From NCBI GenBank assembly GCA_030150425.1, contig JASLFY010000077.1:1-5070 (forward strand): 5,070 nt of DNA. Reading direction: 5' to 3'. Below the pieces are notes generated by a model, which saw nothing but the letters and a program-made list of their open reading frames with translations, was not told the DNA's origin and made no database searches. The stretch's first letter is position 1; the number at the start of each line of letters is the position of its first letter. Made by a program: the position numbers and the translations under genes. This DNA is from Yimella sp. Its GTDB lineage: Bacteria > Actinomycetota > Actinomycetes > Actinomycetales > Dermatophilaceae. This document shows, one piece after another, positions 1 to 4,879 of this stretch.

Positions 1-936
1 GACCGGGCCGACGCCCTGGCCGAGACGCTGCGCGCCACCGAGCGCGAGGTCGTGGTCGAGGAACTGCCCGATGCGGAGGCGGCCAAGACCGCCGGCACCC
101 TCGTACGCCTCTGGTCGGTGCTCGGACAGCACGGCTTCACCCGTACCGACGTCGTCGTCGCCCTCGGCGGTGGCGCGACCACCGACCTCGGCGGCTTCGT
201 CGCGGCGTCCTGGTTGCGCGGGGTGCCGGTCGTGCAGGTGCCGACGACCCTGCTCGGGATGGTCGACGCCGCGGTCGGCGGCAAGACGGGGATCAACACC
301 GCCGAGGGCAAGAACCTGGTCGGCGCGTTCCACGAGCCGGCGGCGGTTGTCTGCGACCTCGACCTGCTGCGCACCCTGCCGCGGCGCGACCTGGTGGCCG
401 GGATGGCCGAGGTCGCGAAGTGCGGGTTCATCGCCGACCCGGTGATCCTGGAGCTGGTCGAGCGCGACGCCGCCGCGGCCCTCGACGTCGACGGCGAGAT
501 CCTGCCCGAGCTCGTCGAACGGGCGATCCGGGTCAAGGCCGACGTCGTCACGCAGGACCTGCGGGAATCGTCGCTGCGCGAGATCCTGAATTACGGCCAC
601 ACCTTCGCCCACGCGATCGAGCAGGTCGAGAACTACCGCTGGCGACACGGCGACGCGGTCGCGGTCGGGATGGTGTTCGTCGCCGAACTCGCCTGTCGCG
701 CAGGGCTGCTCACGCCCGAACTGGTCCAACGTCATCGCAGCGTGCTCACGTCGCTCGGGCTGCCGACGGCGTACGCCGGTGACTGGGACGCGTTGCAGAC
801 CGCGATGGCGCGGGACAAGAAGACCCGCGGCGCGACGCTGCGGTTCGTCGCGCTGACCGACGTCGCGGCACCGACCCGGCTCGAGGGCCCGCAGCAGGAG
901 TGGCTCGACCGGGCGTACGCCGCAGTTCGCGCCTAG
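1..936 (+). CDS. aroB: 3-dehydroquinate synthase, 5'-truncated by the window edge
   Basis: Cytosolic second enzyme of the shikimate pathway; it converts DAHP to 3-dehydroquinate using NAD+ and a divalent metal (usually Zn2+). The reading frame is open from base 1, so the GTG at 52 is an internal Val codon and not the start. 311 residues are visible against about 360 for the family, so roughly 50 N-terminal residues are missing. Visible residues 56-62 (GGGATTD) form the nucleotide-binding glycine loop, VGGKTGIN lies around residue 95, and KNLVGAF around 104. The metal ligands are present: Glu137 in MAEVAK, His200 in NYGHTFAH and His216 in WRHGDAV. The domain runs intact to the TAG at 934-936, so the enzyme looks functional. 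In actinobacteria aroB usually follows aroC and aroK, which would lie left of this window. No terminator follows, because the next gene converges after 3 bases. Identification is very secure. Confidence 0.97.
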   Translation, partial: DRADALAETLRATEREVVVEELPDAEAAKTAGTLVRLWSVLGQHGFTRTDVVVALGGGATTDLGGFVAASWLRGVPVVQVPTTLLGMVDAAVGGKTGINTAEGKNLVGAFHEPAAVVCDLDLLRTLPRRDLVAGMAEVAKCGFIADPVILELVERDAAAALDVDGEILPELVERAIRVKADVVTQDLRESSLREILNYGHTFAHAIEQVENYRWRHGDAVAVGMVFVAELACRAGLLTPELVQRHRSVLTSLGLPTAYAGDWDALQTAMARDKKTRGATLRFVALTDVAAPTRLEGPQQEWLDRAYAAVRA

Positions 937-939
937 GCC

Positions 940-2496
940 TCAGCCGACCGGCTGCGGGTCGTCCTTCGGCGCCTCCGCACACATGATGTCGATGATCTGG
1001 CTGCGCCACGGCTCGCCGAGCACACCCCAGCCGGGCTGGTAGCGGTAGACGTCGCGCAGCGGCGTGCCGAGTCGCTGGCCGAGCATCAGCTCGACGTCGT
1101 CGGTGTCGATCAGCGACGGGTGGACGACGCCGACGGCCTCGCTGACCTTGACCAGGTCGCGGCGCATGGCGCGCAGGTAGTTCGCCAGCCGGACCGACTT
1201 CAGCTCCGGGTCGAGCCCGTGGGCGAGCCACTTGTTCTGGGTTGCCACACCGGTCGGGCACCGGTCGGTGTGGCACTTCTGGCTCTGGATGCAACCGATC
1301 GCCAGCATCGCCTCGCGGGCGACGTTGACCAGGTCGGCGCCGAGCGCGAACGCGGTCACCGCGTTGCGCGGCAGGCCGAGCTTGCCGGACCCGATGAACG
1401 TCACCCGGTCGGTGAGGCCGCGTACGGCGAACACCCGGTAGACGCGACTGAACCCGATGTAGAACGGCAACGCCACACCGTCGGTGAACACCAGGGGAGC
1501 GGCGCCGGTGCCGCCCTCGCCGCCGTCGACCGTGATGAAGTCGACGCCGCGCTGCCCGTCGACCATGGCGTCGGCGAGCTCCTCCCAGAACTTCAGGTCG
1601 CCGACCGCGGACTTGATACCGACCGGCAGTCCCGTCTCGGACGCGAGCAGTTCGACCCAGTCGAGCAAGCTGTCGACGTCGTGGAACTGGGTGTGCCGGG
1701 ACGGGCTGATGCAGTCCTTGCCCTCCGGGATGCCGCGGATCTCGGCGATCTCGGCGGTCACCTTCGCGGCCGGCAGCACTCCGCCGAGGCCGGGCTTCGC
1801 GCCCTGGGAGATCTTGATCTCCAGCGCCCGCACCGGAGCGCTCGCCGCCGTCTCCTTCAACCGGGCCAGGTCGAACCGGCCGCCGTCGTCGCGACACCCG
1901 AAGTAGCCGGTGCCGATCTGCCAGATCAGGTCGCCACCCTGGCGGTGGTACGGCGACAGTCCGCCCTCGCCGGTGTTGTGCATCGCCCCGGCCATCCGTA
2001 CGCCCTGGTTGAGCGAGGTGATCGCCTGCGCGGACAACGACCCGAAGCTCATCGCGGACACGTTCACCACGGACTCCGGACGGAACGCCTTCGCGCGGCC
2101 CCGCGGGCCGCCGAGGATCTTGGCGCCCGGCAGGCGGACGTCGTCGCCGTGGTGCGGGTCGGCAGGCGGCGGCATCACGCTGAACGTGCGCTGCTTGATG
2201 ATCGGGTAGCCCTCCTCGTCCTCGACGTTGTTGTCGGTGCCGAAGCCGACGTAGTTGTTCTCACCCTTGGCGGACGCGTAGATCCAGGAGCGCTGGTGGC
2301 GACTGAACGGGCGCTCCTCGTCGTTGCTCGCGACGACGTACTGACGCATCTCCGGCCCGATCGTCTCGATCGCGTAGCGCGCGTGTCCGATCAACGGATA
2401 GTTGCGCAGCAGGGAGTGCTTCTTCTGCGACAGGTCGTGGGCGAGCACGCCCGCCGCACCGAGGAGCGGGAGAACACCGAACAGCTTGGGCTTCAT
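940..2496 (-). CDS. Membrane-anchored FMN-binding glutamate synthase family protein (GltB central/FMN domain only)
   Basis: 518 residues, similar in size to B. subtilis YerD (from memory). It contains the ammonia-handling central and FMN-binding part of glutamate synthase, without the N-terminal glutaminase domain (no Cys nucleophile at residue 2) and without the C-terminal beta-helix. Residues 5-19 are a short hydrophobic segment, probably a membrane anchor with the catalytic part in the cytosol. The family block HSLLRNYPLIGHARY follows at 27-41. Flavin-site features are NTGEGGLSPYH at 174-184, KISQGAKPGLGG at 228-239 and DGGEGGTGAAP at 324-334. Cys402, Cys408 and Cys413 (C-x5-C-x4-C) match the [3Fe-4S] ligands of glutamate synthase. 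The frame stays open upstream to 2838, but that part overlaps efp antisense and resembles nothing. ATG 2496 gives the family-like N-terminus, although it lacks a good ribosome binding site. No GltD-like reductase lies beside it, so electron donor and true substrate are unknown; ferredoxin is an inference. It stands alone, inverted between aroB and efp. Confidence 0.92.
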   Translation of the reverse strand: MKPKLFGVLPLLGAAGVLAHDLSQKKHSLLRNYPLIGHARYAIETIGPEMRQYVVASNDEERPFSRHQRSWIYASAKGENNYVGFGTDNNVEDEEGYPIIKQRTFSVMPPPADPHHGDDVRLPGAKILGGPRGRAKAFRPESVVNVSAMSFGSLSAQAITSLNQGVRMAGAMHNTGEGGLSPYHRQGGDLIWQIGTGYFGCRDDGGRFDLARLKETAASAPVRALEIKISQGAKPGLGGVLPAAKVTAEIAEIRGIPEGKDCISPSRHTQFHDVDSLLDWVELLASETGLPVGIKSAVGDLKFWEELADAMVDGQRGVDFITVDGGEGGTGAAPLVFTDGVALPFYIGFSRVYRVFAVRGLTDRVTFIGSGKLGLPRNAVTAFALGADLVNVAREAMLAIGCIQSQKCHTDRCPTGVATQNKWLAHGLDPELKSVRLANYLRAMRRDLVKVSEAVGVVHPSLIDTDDVELMLGQRLGTPLRDVYRYQPGWGVLGEPWRSQIIDIMCAEAPKDDPQPVG

Positions 2497-2503
2497 GGGG
2501 GTC

Positions 2504-2509
2504 AGTCTG
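2504..2509 (-). promoter_or_regulatory. Possible -10 box for a leaderless glutamate-synthase-like mRNA
   Basis: Read on the minus strand, CAGACT (A at position 2 and T at position 6 of the -10 consensus) ends exactly 7 nt before the A of ATG 2496. A start of transcription at the usual distance would fall on the ATG itself. This fits the absence of any Shine-Dalgarno sequence, since the bases just before the ATG read GACCCCC. Leaderless mRNAs are common in actinobacteria. No convincing -35 box is seen, so this is tentative. Confidence 0.33.
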
Positions 2510-2535
2510 CCGCCGGGACCCGGGTCGTCGTGGTT

Positions 2536-2564
2536 TTCGCCCGACCCTGTGTGGTCGGTAGACT
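2536..2564 (+). promoter_or_regulatory. Probable efp-nusB promoter
   Basis: TAGACT at 2559-2564 fits the actinobacterial -10 pattern TAnnnT. TTCGCC at 2536-2541 is a weak -35 (3 of 6 to TTGACA) at 17 bp spacing. Transcription would start near 2571, giving an untranslated leader of about 60 nt before efp. The spacer is almost entirely filled by the inverted repeat at 2541-2558. Confidence 0.5.
2541..2558. repeat. Perfect inverted repeat CCGACC-N6-GGTCGG, operator-like
   Basis: The two 6-bp arms at 2541-2546 and 2553-2558 are perfect complements separated by CTGTGT. The dyad occupies the spacer between the proposed -35 and -10 of efp and lies about 45 bp upstream of the divergent gene. Its size and position suit a dimeric regulator binding between the promoter elements. 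No cognate regulator is encoded in the window, and a chance dyad in GC-rich DNA is possible. Confidence 0.4.
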
Positions 2565-2629
2565 GCCCTCTGCTCCCGAATGACAACCGCGGGGCGCCGA
2601 CGCGCCCTGATGACGATGCGAGGAAACGC

Positions 2630-3190
2630 GTGGCAAGCACGAACGACCTGAAGAACGGAATGGTTCTCAACCTCGAAGGCCAGCTGTGGTCCGTGGTGGA
2701 GTTCCAGCACGTCAAGCCCGGCAAGGGACCGGCCTTCGTCCGTACGAAGCTGAAGAACGTCCTGTCCGGCAAGGTCGTCGACAAGACCTTCAACGCCGGC
2801 GTGAAGGTCGAGACCGCCAGCGTCGACCGTTCCGACATGCAGTACCTCTACAAGGACGGCAACGACTTCGTGTTCATGGACACGAAGACCTACGAGCAGA
2901 TCAACATCCCGGCCGAGACGGTCGGCAAGGTCGCCGACTACCTGCTGGAGAACCAGGAAGCCATCGTCGCGCAGAACGAGGGCACCGTCCTCTACGTCGA
3001 GCTGCCGGCCGCCGTCGTCCTGGAGATCACCCACACCGAGCCGGGCCTGCAGGGCGACCGCTCCAGCGGTGGCACCAAGCCGGCGACCCTGGAGACCGGC
3101 GCCGAGATCGCCGTTCCGCTGTTCCTGGAGATCGGCACCAAGGTCAAGGTCGACACCCGCGACGGTTCCTACCTCGGCCGGGTCAACTGA
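2630..3190 (+). CDS. efp: Translation elongation factor P
   Basis: 186 residues, the normal length. EF-P binds between the ribosomal P and E sites and speeds peptide-bond formation at proline runs. The N-terminal KOW-like domain covers about residues 1-63 and is followed by two OB-fold domains. The functional loop tip is Lys32 in PGKGP (30-34), the palindromic loop described for actinobacterial EF-Ps, which work with an unmodified lysine. No epmA or epmB gene lies nearby, in keeping with that. The C-terminal family signature runs from Lys150 to Gly169 (KPATLETG, then VPLFLEIG). The start is GTG 2630: GAGGA at 2620-2624 sits 5 nt upstream, the protein begins MASTNDLKNG as in relatives, and no other start codon lies close upstream in frame. 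It is the first gene of an efp-nusB pair, with nusB 3 bp downstream. Confidence 0.97.
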   Translation: MASTNDLKNGMVLNLEGQLWSVVEFQHVKPGKGPAFVRTKLKNVLSGKVVDKTFNAGVKVETASVDRSDMQYLYKDGNDFVFMDTKTYEQINIPAETVGKVADYLLENQEAIVAQNEGTVLYVELPAAVVLEITHTEPGLQGDRSSGGTKPATLETGAEIAVPLFLEIGTKVKVDTRDGSYLGRVN

Positions 3191-3193
3191 TCA

Positions 3194-3607
3194 GTGGGCG
3201 CTCGCACCAAGGCGCGTAAGCGCGCACTCGACCTGCTGTTCGAGTCCGAACAGCGCGGCATCAACGCGGTCACCCTGCTCGACGATCGGGTCGCCGCGCC
3301 GGTCACCCCGGCCCCGTTGCCCGACTACACCGGCGTGCTGGTGCGCGGCGTCGTCCAGCACTGGGCGGCGATCAACGACGCGCTGACGACGTACAGCAAG
3401 GACTGGCCGCTGGACCGGATGCCGGCCGTGGACCGCAACCTGCTGCGCCTGTCGGCGTACGAGCTGCTGTTCAACGACGAGGTTCCCGACCGCGTCGCGA
3501 TCGCCGAGGGCGTCGCGTTGGCGACCGAGCTGTCGACCGACGAGTCCCCGCGCTTCATCAACGGTCTGCTGAACCGCCTGGCGGAGGTCAAGGACACCAT
3601 CGCCTGA
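3194..3607 (+). CDS. nusB: Transcription antitermination factor NusB
   Basis: 137 residues, close to the E. coli protein (139). NusB pairs with NusE (ribosomal protein S10), binds boxA RNA, and supports antitermination and rRNA synthesis. The all-helical NusB fold is recognised from the basic N-terminus with RALDLLFESEQRG (10-22, arginine-rich RNA-contacting region), the central VDRNLLRLSAYELLF (79-93), and the C-terminal EGVALATELS...FINGLLNRL block (105-129, with Phe121, Asn123 and Gly124). GTG 3194 begins 3 bp after the efp stop and yields the standard MGARTKARKRAL start. There is no Shine-Dalgarno sequence of its own, so translation is probably coupled to efp. A strong hairpin 21 bp downstream ends the unit. 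Confidence 0.96.
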   Translation: MGARTKARKRALDLLFESEQRGINAVTLLDDRVAAPVTPAPLPDYTGVLVRGVVQHWAAINDALTTYSKDWPLDRMPAVDRNLLRLSAYELLFNDEVPDRVAIAEGVALATELSTDESPRFINGLLNRLAEVKDTIA

Positions 3608-3628
3608 GCGATCCGCTCGACCGTACGC

Positions 3629-3658
3629 AACGGCGTCACCCCACGGGGTGGCGCCGTT
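3629..3658 (+). terminator. Hairpin terminator after nusB
   Basis: Left arm AACGGCGTCACCCC (3629-3642) pairs with right arm GGGGTGGCGCCGTT (3645-3658). The only imperfection is one G-U wobble (3636 with 3651). Opening the last C-G pair leaves a CACG tetraloop on a 13-bp stem. Only two U residues end the stem and no U-tract follows, so this is a tail-less hairpin of the kind common in actinobacteria. It begins 21 bp after the nusB stop and would separate efp-nusB from the lipoprotein gene. Confidence 0.7.
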
Positions 3659-3708
3659 CCGCGTATCCGGTGCCACGCATTTCCTGTGCGCGGATCCGGC
3701 CGCGGTCC

Positions 3709-3714
3709 TAAGCT
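3709..3714 (+). promoter_or_regulatory. Possible -10 box for the lipoprotein gene
   Basis: TAAGCT fits TAnnnT and lies 53 bp upstream of ATG 3768, downstream of the nusB hairpin. A start near 3721 would leave a leader of about 47 nt. No good -35 box is visible at 16-18 bp. A promoter is expected here because a terminator lies upstream, but this exact position is a weak call. Confidence 0.28.
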
Positions 3715-3754
3715 CCGTACGTTCGATTCCAGGGGGCGCCGCGAGGGCGCGGCG

Positions 3755-3761
3755 AAGGTGG
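3755..3761 (+). promoter_or_regulatory. Ribosome binding site fixing the lipoprotein start
   Basis: AAGGTGG (3755-3761), one mismatch from AAGGAGG, lies 6 nt before ATG 3768. It supports that start over the GTG at 3648, which lies inside the nusB terminator stem. A 7-bp hairpin (CGCCGCG 3737-3743 with CGCGGCG 3748-3754, loop AGGG) abuts its 5' edge. Confidence 0.6.
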
Positions 3762-3767
3762 TCCCAG

Positions 3768-4742
3768 ATGTCCAGGTTCACGCGGTGGGCGACCGCGATG
3801 TGTCTCGTCGGCGTTGCCGCCAGTGCTGCCCTGACCGGCTGCGGGACCGTCACGGTCCACCCGGCGGTCGCGGGTCCCACCGCCGCAGTGACGGCAGCAG
3901 GGACCACGGGTCAGAGCGATCCCGCGCGGCCCGCGCCGCGCGCTGCCAACGGTGGTTCGACCGCGACGCCGACGACCACCCGCCCGACCGGGGGACCGTG
4001 GCGGCAGGCGCTCCTGGACGCCGGCCTCGACGAGGTCGTCGACACGACCAGCCCGAAGCTGTCCGTGGTGGAGAACGACACCTTCGTCGTCGCCGGTGAG
4101 GTGCCGCGCGACGAACTGGACGAGATCCTGCAGACCGCCACCCGCTACGACACCGCGATCGCCGCGTTCAGCGGATCGCGCCCCCGAGGACCGCTGGTCA
4201 TTCTGCTGTCACGCGACGCGGACCAGTTCGCCGACTGGACCGGCGGCGGCGACGCCGAGAACTACGACGGTGTGACCGTCCCGAGCACCGCGTACGAACG
4301 GCAGTACGTCACCCTCGGCCCGGACGTGTGGGACAACGGCGTCGAGGCGGACTACCGCAGCTACCTGCTGGTCCACGAGCTCGTCCACGCCTACACCGAT
4401 CCGCGGGACGACGTGAACGGCTGGCCGGTCGAGGGATTCGCCGAACTCGGGGCGATGGACCTCACCGACCAGGAGTGGCGCGGCGACCCACCGACGTCCG
4501 CACACCTGCCGACCGACGCCGAGTTCCGCAGCGCCGACCCGCAGAAGATGTCCGACGCGTACTTCCTCGCGTCCGACCTGATGGACTACCTCGAGCAGAA
4601 GTACGGCCGCTCCGCGGTGCGGACCTTCTACACGAAGGTGCTGCACACGAACGTGGAGGACGCCTGTCAGCAGGCGTTCGGGAAGCGGCTGTCCGTCGTG
4701 GTCGCCGACTGGAAGGCCGGCTACGCCGACACCTGGTGGTGA
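3768..4742 (+). CDS. Putative secreted lipoprotein with a gluzincin (peptidase MA-like) metalloprotease domain
   Basis: 324 residues, exported and probably lipid-anchored. The signal peptide has Arg3 and Arg6, a hydrophobic core at about 8-22, and the lipobox LTGC with Cys25 as the lipidation site. Residues 26-75 are a low-complexity Ala/Thr/Pro/Gly linker. The folded domain follows: a beta-rich N part (97-150, with FVVAG and PLVILLSRD), then the zinc motif HELVH (His203, Glu204, His207), then WPVEGFAE, in which Glu222 is the likely third ligand. A helical tail follows, with AYFLASDLMDYLEQKYG at 264-280 and the closing DWKAGYADTWW. HExxH followed about 14 residues later by W-x-x-E-G-x-A-E is the layout of peptidase MA-like proteins. 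All catalytic residues are present, so activity is plausible, but the substrate is unknown. ATG 3768 is chosen for its ribosome binding site and signal peptide. It sits between nusB and pyrR, where Streptomyces has bldD, but is unrelated to bldD. Confidence 0.85.
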   Translation: MSRFTRWATAMCLVGVAASAALTGCGTVTVHPAVAGPTAAVTAAGTTGQSDPARPAPRAANGGSTATPTTTRPTGGPWRQALLDAGLDEVVDTTSPKLSVVENDTFVVAGEVPRDELDEILQTATRYDTAIAAFSGSRPRGPLVILLSRDADQFADWTGGGDAENYDGVTVPSTAYERQYVTLGPDVWDNGVEADYRSYLLVHELVHAYTDPRDDVNGWPVEGFAELGAMDLTDQEWRGDPPTSAHLPTDAEFRSADPQKMSDAYFLASDLMDYLEQKYGRSAVRTFYTKVLHTNVEDACQQAFGKRLSVVVADWKAGYADTWW

Positions 4743-4758
4743 GCGGTCGCCCGACCGC
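4743..4758 (+). terminator. Short hairpin directly after the lipoprotein stop codon
   Basis: GCGGTCG (4743-4749) and CGACCGC (4752-4758) are perfect complements. In practice this gives a 6-bp stem with a GCCC loop, starting at the base after the TGA. There is no U-tract and the stem is short, so it is a weak candidate terminator. Confidence 0.35.
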
Positions 4759-4776
4759 ACCCGGGTGTCCATCCCT

Positions 4777-4794
4777 CGGTGCCGATGTGCACCG
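4777..4794. repeat. Inverted repeat CGGTGC-N6-GCACCG at the pyr promoter
   Basis: Perfect 6-bp arms at 4777-4782 and 4789-4794 flank CGATGT. The right arm covers the proposed -35 box of pyrR. It could be an operator, or a second hairpin helping to end the lipoprotein transcript. No regulator is identified. Confidence 0.3.
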
Positions 4795-4816
4795 CCGCCC
4801 ACCCGGGCGCTAGCAT
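4788..4816 (+). promoter_or_regulatory. Probable promoter of the pyr operon
   Basis: TAGCAT at 4811-4816 is a good -10 box (4 of 6 to TATAAT). TGCACC at 4788-4793 is a weak -35 (3 of 6) at exactly 17 bp. Transcription from about 4823 would start just upstream of the PyrR-binding RNA, giving a leader of about 57 nt before pyrR. Confidence 0.55.
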
Positions 4817-4831
4817 CGACGACGTTCGACA

Positions 4832-4870
4832 TCCTTTAACGATTCCGTCCTGTGAGGCGGCGAAGGAGGT
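4832..4870 (+). promoter_or_regulatory. PyrR-binding RNA leader that sequesters the pyrR ribosome binding site
   Basis: The leader carries the hallmark of PyrR-binding loops, TCC-n-GTGAGGC (TCCTGTGAGGC, 4848-4858). The upper stem pairs CCG (4845-4847) with CGG (4858-4860), with further CC/GG pairing possible (4849-4850 with 4856-4857) if U4848 is bulged. An internal loop (about 4838-4844) separates this from a lower stem, TCCTT (4832-4836) with AAGGA (4863-4867). That lower stem buries the Shine-Dalgarno sequence AAGGAGGT (4863-4870). No terminator or antiterminator pair is seen, so the expected mechanism is translational: PyrR with UMP stabilises the hairpin and blocks initiation, as shown for mycobacterial pyr mRNA. 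This is the Rfam PyrR element type. Confidence 0.85.
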
Positions 4871-4879
4871 CCTGACGTC

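Noticed and set aside
1120..2583. A 487-codon open frame on the plus strand, antisense to the glutamate-synthase-like gene
   Set aside because: Its product is Arg/Ala/Val/Asp-rich with no recognisable domain and arises from GC-biased codons of the true minus-strand gene, which has clear family motifs.
2580..2651. 23-codon upstream open frame overlapping the efp start (ATG 2580, TGA 2649-2651)
   Set aside because: There is no ribosome binding site before it and no regulatory peptide features; short frames of this size are expected by chance.
2497..2838. 114-codon N-terminal extension of the minus-strand gene, reaching into efp antisense
   Set aside because: The extension has no family similarity, crosses the efp promoter and coding start, and is preceded by no initiation signals. 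ATG 2496 gives a normal family N-terminus.
3689..3704. CGCGG-N6-CCGCG inverted repeat upstream of the lipoprotein gene
   Set aside because: Arms of 5 bp made only of G and C are expected by chance at this base composition, and nothing else supports an operator here.
3648..3767. Earlier GTG start at 3648 for the lipoprotein, adding 40 residues
   Set aside because: It would begin inside the nusB terminator, lacks a ribosome binding site and would place 40 residues before an otherwise perfect lipoprotein signal peptide.
3191..3907. 238-codon minus-strand frame over nusB and the following gap
   Set aside because: It is a shadow of nusB, running through the nusB terminator and the lipoprotein signal peptide region, with low-complexity composition.
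4209..4832. 207-codon minus-strand frame opposite the lipoprotein gene
   Set aside because: Its Val/Arg/Gly/Leu-rich sequence mirrors the sense gene, which has a lipobox and a zinc motif; no independent support.
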